Source of the DNA: Arthrobacter sp. ISL-72 | GTDB lineage: Bacteria; Actinomycetota; Actinomycetes; Actinomycetales; Micrococcaceae | DNA: 40,503 nt | NCBI RefSeq assembly: GCF_018613755.1 | Contig: NZ_JAGGPP010000030.1 | Location: forward strand, 1 to 40,503 | Direction: 5' to 3' | Shown: piece by piece, positions 6,977 to 14,300 of the stretch | Position numbering within the stretch: the first letter of the stretch is position 1 | Layout: the number at the start of each line of letters is the position of its first letter | Notes under the pieces: model-generated | The model's database searches: none | Seen by the model: the letters and a program-made list of their open reading frames with translations, nothing else | Told to the model about the DNA's origin: nothing | Program-made: the position numbers and the translations under genes

Positions 6977-8279
6977 GCGTCTTCCTTTCCTGAGTTAGCG
7001 ATGCGCCGGCCCGGTAGGCCTGCAGCAGTTCAAGTTCTTCGGTGGTGACCAGCACGTCCGCGCGGTACCCCCGGGCAATGGAACCGACCGGATACGGGCT
7101 ACCCTCCGCCGCACCCCGCCGGTCCAGCCCCATGAGCCGGGCCGGCGTGCTAGAAGCCGCGGCAACTGCATCGGCCAGCGGCACTCCCCATTCGACGCAG
7201 CGGCGGACATTGTCCAGCAGCAGGCTCGTTGCGCCCGCGATTGCCCCGGGAATCGCATCTCCGGCACCCGGAACCAGCCGCGCCACCCGGTCCTGGACCA
7301 GGACGTCCAGGCTGCCGAGCGTGTAGTGGCCGTCGGACATTCCGGCCGCCGCCATCGCGTCCGTAATCAGCGCGATTGAACCCGGACCCACCAAGCCAAA
7401 GACCATGCGGACGATCTCCGGGTCCAGGTGCACCCCGTCGGCCACGAGTTCCAGGACCATGCGGTCCGGTGCATCTACGGCCGCCTGCAACAGGACCGGG
7501 ATGGGTCCCGGCTGGCGGTGGCCCAAAGGAGGCATCCGGTTGAACAGGTGCGTGGCGGACCAGGTTCCAGTGACGGCACCGGCACTGGCCGCACCCGCCT
7601 CGATGGCACCGCCGAGCGCCTCCCGCGTCAGGGCCGCCGTCGCATCGGTATGGCCGAGCGACGGGACCACCCCGTAGCGCCGGCAGAGCGCCACAAGGTC
7701 GCCAAAGTGCGCAGTTTCCGGGGCCAGCGTGAGGGAACGCAGCGTGCCCTGTCCGGCCTCGAGCCACTGCCGCAGGAGCTCCGGGTCGCCGTCGATGATG
7801 GCGGCCGGGTCCTGCGCGCCGCACATGCTTTTGGCGATGAACGGCCCTTCCAGGTGCAGGCCCGCCAGCGTCCCGTCCTGCACCAGCTCCCGCAGCACGG
7901 CAATCTGCTCCAGCAGCACGCTGGAAGGTGCCGAAACCAGCGAGGCGAGTACCGACGTCGTACCTTGGGCGGCGTGGTAGGCGGCGGCCAAGCGCGCTCC
8001 CTCCGCATCCGCGGAGAAGGTGCGCCCCACGGCGCCGTGGCAGTGCACGTCCACAAGGCCGGGCAGGATGACCGGCACCTGTTGGGTGTCGACGTCGACG
8101 CCGGCGGGCAGCTCCGCCGTCGGACCGCACCACAGGATGCGCTCCCCGGCGATCAGCACGGTGCCGTCGTCGATCACAGTTTCGCCGGGCCGGCCGGTAA
8201 TGAGGCGCCCCCGCAGCCCCAGTTCGATGCCGCCGTTCCCGGACTGACCTGGTCCCGGCACGCCGGGATCAGCTCGCAT
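6957..8279 (-). CDS. nagA: N-acetylglucosamine-6-phosphate deacetylase
   Basis: A 440-residue amidohydrolase. GLVDVHCHGAVG carries the metal-site histidines (79 and 81), LHLEGPFI the metal-binding Glu144, then SLGHTDA, SATHLFNRM and the catalytic Asp in ITDAMAAAGM. It removes the acetyl group from N-acetylglucosamine 6-phosphate made by the PTS and feeds nagB. I chose the ATG at 8279, which overlaps the end of the EIIC gene by 11 bases; the longer frame to 8321 lies fully within EIIC coding sequence. No good Shine-Dalgarno is seen, in keeping with translational coupling. The family size (about 380-400) is exceeded by an N-terminal Gly/Pro-rich lead of about 15 residues, so the true start could be slightly downstream. 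Confidence 0.92.
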   Translation of the reverse strand: MRADPGVPGPGQSGNGGIELGLRGRLITGRPGETVIDDGTVLIAGERILWCGPTAELPAGVDVDTQQVPVILPGLVDVHCHGAVGRTFSADAEGARLAAAYHAAQGTTSVLASLVSAPSSVLLEQIAVLRELVQDGTLAGLHLEGPFIAKSMCGAQDPAAIIDGDPELLRQWLEAGQGTLRSLTLAPETAHFGDLVALCRRYGVVPSLGHTDATAALTREALGGAIEAGAASAGAVTGTWSATHLFNRMPPLGHRQPGPIPVLLQAAVDAPDRMVLELVADGVHLDPEIVRMVFGLVGPGSIALITDAMAAAGMSDGHYTLGSLDVLVQDRVARLVPGAGDAIPGAIAGATSLLLDNVRRCVEWGVPLADAVAAASSTPARLMGLDRRGAAEGSPYPVGSIARGYRADVLVTTEELELLQAYRAGASLTQERKTRADHSV

Positions 8280-9543
8280 CGGCTTTGGCCATCGAACCGT
8301 TCTCGTCAGTTTCATCTTCACGGCCCATGGTGCGCAGGTTCCAGCGACGGATCACGAAGCGGAACACGACGTAGTAGATGGCCGCGTAGCCCAGGCCGAT
8401 AGGCACCAGCCAGAGCGGATTCTGCGCAATGCCGAAGTTGAGCAGGTAGTCGATGGCCCCGGCGGAGAAGCCGAACCCGTGGTGGATGCCCAGGAAGTTG
8501 ACCAGCATCATCGACGTTCCGGTCAGGATGGCATGAACCAGGTACAGCGGCCATGCGACGAACATGAAGGAGAACTCGAGCGGTTCGGTGATGCCGGTGA
8601 GGAAGGCGGTGAGGCCGGTGGAGAGCATCACGCCGCCGACGATCTTCTTCTGCGAAGGCTTGGCTTCGTGCCAGATGGCCAGGGCGGCCGCGGGCAGGGC
8701 AAACATCATAATCGGGAAGAACCCGGTCATGAACACACCCGCGGAGGGGTCACCGGCAAAGAACCGGTTCAAGTCGCCGTGGGCGCCGTTGTAGTCGCCG
8801 ATGATGAACCAGACGATCGAGTTCAGGATGTGGTGCAGGCCCAGCGGGATGAGCAGCCGGTTCAGGGTGCCGTAGACTCCGCTGCCCACCACGGTGTTGT
8901 CCGCGACGGCGTTGCCCACCGCGGTGAGGCCCGAGTTGAAGAACGGGTAGATGAGGGCCAGGACCACGCCGATCACGATGGCGGCGAACGAGGTCAGGAT
9001 GGGCACCAGTCGGCGGCCGGCGAAGAATCCGAGCCAGTCCGGGAGGGTGGTCCGGTGGAATTTCTGCCACAGCCACGCCGTGGTCAGGCCCATCACGATG
9101 CCGGCCAGCACCCCGTAGTTGATGACGGGATCCTTGCCGCCCTCGGGGGCGGGACCCAGCACCAGCGGTGCCATGACTTTGAAAACGTTGGTGAGGACCA
9201 AATAGCCGACGACGGCGGCCAGCGCGGTTGACCCGTCGCCCTTCTTGGCGAAGCCGAAGGAAATGCCGACGGCGAAAAGCAGCGGAAGGTTCTCGAACAG
9301 GGCGCCGCCGGCCGCGCCGATCACCTGGGCGACCGTGTGGAGCGACTCGAACCTGCCCAGCAGGTCGTCCTGGCCCAGGCGCAGAAGGAGCGCGGCGGCG
9401 GGAAGGGCGGCGATGGGGAGCATCAGGCTGCGGCCGAAGCGCTGCATGTTCTGCAGGACCTTGCCGCTGCCCTTGGTTTTTCCCCCGGCCGGAGCGGCCA
9501 ACGGGCCGGCCCCGGCGGAAGCGGACGGGTTTTCCGTGGACAT
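8269..9543 (-). CDS. PTS N-acetylglucosamine/glucose-type EIIC membrane subunit
   Basis: A 424-residue PTS EIIC permease of the glucose/N-acetylglucosamine family. The core LQRFG-like opening MQRFGRSLMLPIAALPAAALLLRLGQ, the loop LIPLGLHHILNSIVWF and the substrate-site ITEPLEFSFMFVAWPLY are characteristic. It has about ten membrane spans and translocates the sugar as it is phosphorylated by EIIB. The ATG at 9543 has GAGGAA five bases upstream. The B and A domains are separate proteins encoded divergently from 9726, so this is a split-domain system. Being followed by nagA and nagB points to N-acetylglucosamine as the substrate. Transcription starts near the perfect dre-like palindrome at 9607-9622. 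Confidence 0.92.
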   Translation of the reverse strand: MSTENPSASAGAGPLAAPAGGKTKGSGKVLQNMQRFGRSLMLPIAALPAAALLLRLGQDDLLGRFESLHTVAQVIGAAGGALFENLPLLFAVGISFGFAKKGDGSTALAAVVGYLVLTNVFKVMAPLVLGPAPEGGKDPVINYGVLAGIVMGLTTAWLWQKFHRTTLPDWLGFFAGRRLVPILTSFAAIVIGVVLALIYPFFNSGLTAVGNAVADNTVVGSGVYGTLNRLLIPLGLHHILNSIVWFIIGDYNGAHGDLNRFFAGDPSAGVFMTGFFPIMMFALPAAALAIWHEAKPSQKKIVGGVMLSTGLTAFLTGITEPLEFSFMFVAWPLYLVHAILTGTSMMLVNFLGIHHGFGFSAGAIDYLLNFGIAQNPLWLVPIGLGYAAIYYVVFRFVIRRWNLRTMGREDETDENGSMAKADAS

Positions 9544-9606
9544 GTGGTTCCTCGTTTCGAAAAGGGGTGCTTGTGCGGGGATGCGGGATTCAGTAGAGTT
9601 TTGCTG

Positions 9607-9622
9607 ACTGGTTATAACCAGT
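9607..9622. promoter_or_regulatory. dre-like operator ACTGGTTATAACCAGT (DasR site)
   Basis: A perfect 16-bp palindrome whose arms ACTGGT/ACCAGT equal those of the published DasR responsive element of Streptomyces; only the central four bases differ. It lies between the divergent EIIC-nagA-nagB and EIIB-EIIA-regulator sets. It also fills the 16-base gap between TTGCTG (9601-9606) and GACAAT (9623-9628), a possible plus-strand promoter, so binding would block it. The reverse-strand hexamer at 9628-9623, TTGTCA, could serve the other direction. Confidence 0.88.
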
Positions 9623-9725
9623 GACAATCATCACTGTGAAGCGCGGTGGGCTCCCTTGTCAACCTCAGGCCGAAAAAACCTGCAGAGCCGGCCCGCCTTC
9701 ACCGAAACGATCAACAGGAGTGGAC

Positions 9726-9956
9726 ATGTCCAAAGCAGAAACCATCCTCGCCGCTCTGGGCGGCGCGGATAACGTCGAGGAAATCGAAGGGTGCATCACC
9801 CGGTTGCGCACCGAAGTGGTGGACGCCGGCCGCGTGGATCAAGCAGCGCTCAAGGCGGCAGGCGCCCACGGCGTCATGGTGGCCGGCACGGTGGTGCAGG
9901 TGGTCGTAGGCCCGGAAGCCGAGAGCCTCGCCGAAGACATCCAGGACCTGATGTGA
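9726..9956 (+). CDS. PTS EIIB subunit, glucose/N-acetylglucosamine type
   Basis: A 76-residue single-domain EIIB. The phosphorylated cysteine is Cys23 in IEGCITRLR, the family signature. It passes phosphate from EIIA to the sugar bound by EIIC (8269-9543). The ATG at 9726 is preceded by AGGAG with six bases spacing. Its stop codon TGA overlaps the GTG start of the EIIA gene. It is the first gene of the plus-strand EIIB-EIIA-dasR set, transcribed from the dre-controlled region. Confidence 0.93.
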   Translation: MSKAETILAALGGADNVEEIEGCITRLRTEVVDAGRVDQAALKAAGAHGVMVAGTVVQVVVGPEAESLAEDIQDLM

Positions 9957-10483
9957 GCACGCCCGATGTGGGCACGGCTGACGTGAACACGCCTGATGCG
10001 GGCACGGCAGCACCCGCCGTGGCCATCAGCGTGGCCTCTCCCCTGCCGGGCCGGCTCATCCCGCTGGGCGAAGTACCGGATCCGGTGTTCGCCAAAGGGC
10101 TGGTGGGCGGCGGTGCCGCCGTCGTCCCTGATGACGACGCTGGCGTGCTGACCGCCGTCGCTCCCTTGGACGGGCGCGTCATCAAGGTGATGCCGCACGC
10201 GTACATCGTCCAGCACGCCTCGGGTCCCGCCGTGCTGGTCCATGTCGGCATCGATACGGTCGGCCTCAAAGGCGAGGGTTTCACGGTCATCGCGCAAAAG
10301 GGTGACCAGGTGAAGGCCGGCGACGCCATGATCAGCGTTGATGTCACATTCGTCCGCTCGATGAACCTCAGCATGTGCAGCCCCGTGGTGCTCCTGGACA
10401 GCAAACCGGACGCCATCGATTCACCGGCCTCCGGTGCACGGGTGGAAGCCGGCGGGCACCTGTTCAACCTGCCCGGACAATAG
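9953..10483 (+). CDS. PTS EIIA subunit, Crr/glucose type
   Basis: A 176-residue EIIA of the glucose type. PHAYIVQH (His82) and VLVHVGIDTVGLKGEGF with the phosphorylated His97 are diagnostic, and VRSMNLSMCSPVV follows. It receives phosphate from HPr and gives it to EIIB. The GTG at 9953 overlaps the EIIB stop in the classic GTGA arrangement. The first 20 residues are a low-complexity lead made of two near-identical 10-residue units (STPDVGTAD / NTPDAGTAA) from a 30-bp tandem duplication at 9953-10012, and each unit begins with a GTG. The domain proper starts near residue 24, so the second GTG at 9983 could also be used. Confidence 0.92.
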   Translation: MSTPDVGTADVNTPDAGTAAPAVAISVASPLPGRLIPLGEVPDPVFAKGLVGGGAAVVPDDDAGVLTAVAPLDGRVIKVMPHAYIVQHASGPAVLVHVGIDTVGLKGEGFTVIAQKGDQVKAGDAMISVDVTFVRSMNLSMCSPVVLLDSKPDAIDSPASGARVEAGGHLFNLPGQ

Positions 10484-10520
10484 AGGCATGGATACGGCAG
10501 GAGAGGCATGGATACGGCAG
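10481..10520 (+). repeat. 20-bp tandem duplication spanning the regulator start
   Basis: Units 10481-10500 and 10501-10520 agree at 19 of 20 bases and each holds AGAGGC followed by an ATG. The second ATG (10508) opens the DasR-like gene. The first (10488) opens a 13-codon frame that runs across it and stops at a TAA, in another frame. Confidence 0.85.
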
Positions 10521-11227
10521 GGGAACTAAAGCACGTCCGGGTGCGCAGGCAGCTGCAGGAGCTGGTGGCGAGCACGCTGCGGCCCGGTGACGCGCTGCTG
10601 GGCGAACGCCAGCTGGAGGAGCAGTTCGGGGTCTCGCGCATCACGGTGCGCCGGGCCATCTCGGACCTCGTCCAGGACGGAGCGCTGGTCCGGATCAAAG
10701 GCAAGGGAACCTTTGTCTCGCATGGACTGGTGCGCTCAACCCTGCATCTGGCCTCCTTCAACGAGGACATGCGGGCGGCCGGCTACGAACCGAGCACCCG
10801 GGTGATCAACGCTGCCGTCGCTGTGCCGCCTGCTGCAGCCGCCGAGCACCTGGGGCTCGCTGAGGGCGACGAGGCCTATCAGGTGCGGCGGCTGCGCCTG
10901 GCCAACGGGGCGCCTGTCAGCGTGGACGAATCCTGGCTGCCGCCCGGGGCCTTGCCGGGCCTGCTGTCGGAGGATTTGACCGGGTCCCTCTACCGGGTCC
11001 TCGCGGCGTCCGGACATCCGGTGCAGCACGCCGAGCAGACCGTCGAGGCCTCTGCAGCGCCGGAGGAAACCGCTGTACTCCTTGAGATCGAGCCAGGCGC
11101 GCCGGTGCTGCTCTTCCGGCGCCGCTCGTTCACCGGGCAGGACGATCCGGGCACGCCCATCGAGTATTCGATCTCGACGTACCGTTCGGACCGGTACCAG
11201 GTGTCGATGCGGCTGGCCCTCGCCTGA
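10508..11227 (+). CDS. dasR: GntR/HutC-family regulator, DasR/NagR-like
   Basis: A 239-residue protein with an N-terminal GntR winged helix (LLGERQLEEQFGVSRITVRRAISDLVQDG... to KGKGTFV, about residues 33-75) and a C-terminal UTRA ligand domain, the HutC subfamily. DasR and NagR of this group bind glucosamine 6-phosphate or N-acetylglucosamine 6-phosphate and leave their operator. The neighbouring PTS and nag genes and the perfect dre-like palindrome at 9607 support that assignment. It follows EIIA by 24 bases and should be co-transcribed, giving autoregulation. A 20-bp tandem duplication has copied its start region and created a short overlapping upstream frame. I used the second ATG because only it is in frame. 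The HTH and UTRA segments look complete. Confidence 0.88.
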   Translation: MDTAGELKHVRVRRQLQELVASTLRPGDALLGERQLEEQFGVSRITVRRAISDLVQDGALVRIKGKGTFVSHGLVRSTLHLASFNEDMRAAGYEPSTRVINAAVAVPPAAAAEHLGLAEGDEAYQVRRLRLANGAPVSVDESWLPPGALPGLLSEDLTGSLYRVLAASGHPVQHAEQTVEASAAPEETAVLLEIEPGAPVLLFRRRSFTGQDDPGTPIEYSISTYRSDRYQVSMRLALA

Positions 11228-11270
11228 CCGGGTTGGGCGGGCGGGGGCAAGGCGTGAAACCATACGGAGC

Positions 11271-12128
11271 ATGGCCCAGAAGATTGCGTACCAGGGTGAG
11301 CCCGGCGCCAACTCCAATATCGCGTGCAAACAGATGTTCCCCGAGTTCGAAAGCGTTCCCTGCGCCAGCTTCGAGGACGCCTTCGAACTGGTCTCCAGCG
11401 GCGAAGCCGAGCTTGCCATGATCCCGATCGAGAATTCCATCGCGGGCCGGGTGGCCGACATCCACATCCTCCTGCCCCAGTCCCACCTGCAGATCGTCGG
11501 CGAGTTCTTCCTGCCCATCCACTTCGACCTGCTGGGCATCCCGGGCAGCACCATCGAGGCAGCAACCGAGGTCCACAGCCACATCCACGCCCTGGGCCAG
11601 TGCCGCAAGTTGATCCGCGACGCCGGCCTCCGCCCCGTGATCGCCGGCGACACCGCCGGGTCCGCCCGCGAAGTCAGCGAGTGGAATGATCCCCGGAAAC
11701 TTTCCCTCGCTCCCCCGCTGGCCGCGCAGCTCTACGGGCTGGAGGTGCTGGCGTCCGCCGTTGAGGATGACCCCTCCAACACCACGCGCTTCGTGGTCCT
11801 GGCCCGTGAAAAGGAACTGCCGGCCCGGGACGAACTGCCCGGGCCGGCGGTCACCAGCTTTGTGTTCCGTGTCCGCAACGTCCCGTCCGCGCTGTACAAG
11901 GCGCTCGGCGGCTTCGCCACGAACGGGGTGAACATGACCCGGCTCGAGAGCTACATGGTGGGCAACGAGTTCGCCGCCACCATGTTCATGGCCGACGTCG
12001 AGGGCCACCCCGAGGACCTGCCGCTTAGCCTGGCGCTGGAGGAACTGGAGTTTTTCACCACCGAGGTGCGGATTCTCGGCGTCTACGCGGCCGCGGAGTA
12101 CAGGTCCGGACAGGCGGCCAGCGCCTGA
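11271..12128 (+). CDS. pheA: prephenate dehydratase
   Basis: A 285-residue monofunctional prephenate dehydratase. The catalytic region reads from IAYQGEPGANSNIAC through IPIENSIAGRVADIH to SNTTRFVVLA, with the TRF motif at residues 172-174. A C-terminal ACT domain for phenylalanine feedback follows (about 190-275; TSFVFRVRNVPSALYKAL, then GVNMTRLESY). It makes phenylpyruvate from prephenate for phenylalanine synthesis. The opening QGEPGANS-type sequence resembles the alphaproteobacterial subgroup more than the GPxGTFTEAA type I associate with actinobacterial PheA; this is a memory-based impression. The gene follows the DasR-like regulator by 43 bases and converges on the hydroxylase gene eight bases away. 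The ATG at 11271 has GGAG unusually close. Confidence 0.9.
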   Translation: MAQKIAYQGEPGANSNIACKQMFPEFESVPCASFEDAFELVSSGEAELAMIPIENSIAGRVADIHILLPQSHLQIVGEFFLPIHFDLLGIPGSTIEAATEVHSHIHALGQCRKLIRDAGLRPVIAGDTAGSAREVSEWNDPRKLSLAPPLAAQLYGLEVLASAVEDDPSNTTRFVVLAREKELPARDELPGPAVTSFVFRVRNVPSALYKALGGFATNGVNMTRLESYMVGNEFAATMFMADVEGHPEDLPLSLALEELEFFTTEVRILGVYAAAEYRSGQAASA

Positions 12129-12136
12129 CCGTCCTG

Positions 12137-14068
12137 TTAGAGGGACGGGATACGTTCGGCCCCGGTCCGTACCGGCTCGGCCTTCCGGCCCGGCAGCAGC
12201 GGCGCGAAGAACTCGGCGAGCTCCGCCGTCGCGGTCAGCGGCAGGACGTTGGCCACGTATTGGTCCGGGCGGACCACCACCACGACGCCGCCGCGGTCCA
12301 GGCCGCGCTGCTCAAAGATGTCCGCCTTCGGATCGGCAGCGTAGACCTTCTCGTAGTCCATCAGCTTGAACGGCCCCACCTCGGGCTTGAACGCCACGGG
12401 AACGGCGCCGAAGTCGATGGCGGTGTGGTCCTGCTGGTAGATCACCTTCACATCGAACCACGCATCGGGGTCGGCACCTTCGGGGGTGGCGGCGAGCGGC
12501 GAGTCCGGGGAGCCGGCAACCCACTCGGCGAACCGGTCGGTCGCGGAGCCGGTGCCCGGCAACGCAGCGTCAGCGAAGACGTAGATCCGCCACCGGCCGT
12601 CCGCCGTAGCGTGGTGGCCGAGGTGCAGCGGGTTGGTGTCACCCACCCGGACAACCGGCGCGGACTTGAAGCGCTTACCCACCGTGTAGCCGGTGGCCAG
12701 GGCCTGGTGGTCCGAGGCGCCGACCAGCAGCGACGGCGCGTACTGCGTCATGAAGCCGGCAGGGAACTCGGCGGTGCGGACGTAGAAGTCCTCGAGCTCC
12801 GAGGGGTCTGCGAATTCCTCGGGCTTCTTCGCCATGAGGGTTGACCACTCCTTGTCGAAGTCGATCAGGTTCTTCGCGATGACCTGGCGCTCGGCGGAGT
12901 ACGTGGACAACAGGCTTTCCGGGCTGCGGCCCTCGAGCACGTGCCCCAGCTTCCAGGCCAGGTTGAAGCCGTCCTGCATGGAGACGTTCATGCCCTGGCC
13001 GGCCTTGGCGCTGTGCGTGTGGCAGGCGTCGCCGGTGATGAATACGCGCGGCGTGCGGGTGCCGCGGTCCTCCGGGAGGACGTCGTCGAACCGGTCCGTG
13101 AGGCGGTGGCCCACCTCGTACACGCTGTGCCAGGCGACGTTGCGCACATCGAGCGTGTAGGGGTGGAGGATCTCGTTGGCCTTGCCGATGATCTCCTCGA
13201 TGGTGGTGTTGCGCACCGCGCCTTTGTCGTTCGGGTCCACCTCGCCGAGATCCACGTACATGCGGAAGAGGTGGCCGCCTTCACGGGGGATCAGCAGGAT
13301 GCTGCCGCCGGAGCCGGACTGGATGGCGCACTTGGTGCGGATGTCCGGGAAGTCGGTGACGGCGAGTGCGTCCATGACGCCCCACGCGTGGTTGGCCTGG
13401 TCGCCTGCGAGCGTGCAGCCGATCGACTCGCGCACCTTGCTGCGGGCGCCGTCCGCGCCCACGACGTACTTGGCCCGGACAATGCGTTCCCGGCCTTCGT
13501 TGGGCCCTGCGGTGTGCAGAAGGGTGACGGTGACGGGGTATTCACCCTCGCCGGTGACCTCGAGGCTGCGAAACTCAAAGCCATAGTCCGGTGCCATCCG
13601 CGTCGGTGCGTTCGCCATGTACTCGGCGAAGTAATCCAGCACCCGGGCCTGGTTGACGATGAGGTGCGGGAACTCGCTGATGCCCATTTCGTCGTCGACC
13701 GCCCGGGCGGTCCGGACGATGCGCGAGGGGTCCACGGTGTCCGGCTTCCAGAACGCCATCTCGGTGATCCGGTAGGCCTCGGCGATGATCCGTTCGGCGA
13801 AGCCAAAGGCCTGGAAGGTCTCGACGCTCCGGGCCTGGATGCCGTCGGCCTGGCCGATGGCAAGCCTTCCGGCGCGGCGCTCGACGATGCGGGTGGTGAC
13901 ATTCGGGAACTGGGACAGCTGGGCGGCGGCGAGCATGCCGGCAGGCCCGGTGCCCACGATGAGTACGTCGACTTCGTCCGGAAGCTCGGTTGGCCGGTTG
14001 ATGCCGACGCCGGCTGCGGGCTGGACTCGCGGGTCACCGGATACGTAACCGTGATGGTGGAACTGCAC
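12137..14068 (-). CDS. FAD-dependent aromatic hydroxylase, MobA / phenol 2-monooxygenase-like
   Basis: A 643-residue single-component flavoprotein hydroxylase. The FAD motif VGTGPAG is at residues 38-44, the DG motif in VVGADGARSKVR, the GD motif in FITGDACHTHSAKAGQGMN, and the C-terminal thioredoxin-like region ends VVVRPDQYVANVLPL. The opening MQFHHHGYVSGDPRV and the whole layout resemble 3-hydroxybenzoate 4-monooxygenase MobA (about 640 residues), which hydroxylates next to a phenolic OH with NADPH and oxygen. It is divergent from a homoprotocatechuate meta-cleavage operon and no two-component HpaBC is visible, so a hydroxyphenylacetate may be the true substrate (inference). Two inverted repeats lie in its upstream region. 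The ATG at 14068 begins the conserved N-terminus. Confidence 0.88.
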   Translation of the reverse strand: MQFHHHGYVSGDPRVQPAAGVGINRPTELPDEVDVLIVGTGPAGMLAAAQLSQFPNVTTRIVERRAGRLAIGQADGIQARSVETFQAFGFAERIIAEAYRITEMAFWKPDTVDPSRIVRTARAVDDEMGISEFPHLIVNQARVLDYFAEYMANAPTRMAPDYGFEFRSLEVTGEGEYPVTVTLLHTAGPNEGRERIVRAKYVVGADGARSKVRESIGCTLAGDQANHAWGVMDALAVTDFPDIRTKCAIQSGSGGSILLIPREGGHLFRMYVDLGEVDPNDKGAVRNTTIEEIIGKANEILHPYTLDVRNVAWHSVYEVGHRLTDRFDDVLPEDRGTRTPRVFITGDACHTHSAKAGQGMNVSMQDGFNLAWKLGHVLEGRSPESLLSTYSAERQVIAKNLIDFDKEWSTLMAKKPEEFADPSELEDFYVRTAEFPAGFMTQYAPSLLVGASDHQALATGYTVGKRFKSAPVVRVGDTNPLHLGHHATADGRWRIYVFADAALPGTGSATDRFAEWVAGSPDSPLAATPEGADPDAWFDVKVIYQQDHTAIDFGAVPVAFKPEVGPFKLMDYEKVYAADPKADIFEQRGLDRGGVVVVVRPDQYVANVLPLTATAELAEFFAPLLPGRKAEPVRTGAERIPSL

Positions 14069-14108
14069 GGGCTTTCCTCACTTCGTTGTGGGTGATCATC
14101 GCTGGAAT

Positions 14109-14129
14109 CGTGTTCTATATCAGAACACG
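14109..14129. promoter_or_regulatory. inverted repeat upstream of the hydroxylase gene
   Basis: Perfect eight-base arms (CGTGTTCT and AGAACACG) surround ATATC, about 40 bases upstream of the hydroxylase ATG. The size fits a dimeric repressor or activator site, for example IclR or MarR type. No IclR or MarR gene lies in the window, so the binding protein is unknown. Confidence 0.6.
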
Positions 14130-14132
14130 CAA

Positions 14133-14145
14133 TTCGATAATCGAA
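14133..14145. promoter_or_regulatory. inverted repeat TTCGAT-A-ATCGAA
   Basis: A second perfect inverted repeat three bases beyond the first. It resembles the TTCGATAATCG core of PcaU/PobR (IclR-family) operators that control aromatic hydroxylase genes. That similarity is from memory, and no such regulator gene is present nearby. Confidence 0.5.
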
Positions 14146-14234
14146 ATCAGAATTATTGCATCCACTGTACGACAGGTGTGACGCAGGCGACAAGCGGCAC
14201 TTTCAGCGTCTGAAAATCCGCCGGGATCGGGGGG

Positions 14235-14263
14235 TTGACGGACCGCTCCTGATGGGCAATAGT
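14235..14263 (+). promoter_or_regulatory. promoter of the homoprotocatechuate operon
   Basis: TTGACG (14235-14240) and AATAGT (14258-14263) are separated by 17 bases, matching the -35 well and the -10 at four of six positions. The operator palindrome at 14265-14276 starts two bases further on, over the likely transcription start. Confidence 0.6.
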
Positions 14264-14264
14264 G

Positions 14265-14276
14265 ATCGTATACGAT
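14265..14276. promoter_or_regulatory. GntR/FCD operator ATCGTATACGAT
   Basis: A perfect 12-bp palindrome with a GTATAC centre, the usual core of FCD-subfamily GntR operators. It sits directly after the operon -10 box, where a repressor would stop initiation. The second gene of the operon (15796-16461) encodes such a regulator. Confidence 0.72.
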
Positions 14277-14300
14277 TTCGTACTTGATGAGGAGACAGCT

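Noticed and set aside
12129..12148. CCGTCC/GGACGG hairpin between pheA and the hydroxylase
   Set aside because: Six-base stem overlapping a stop codon, no T-run; not convincing as a terminator.
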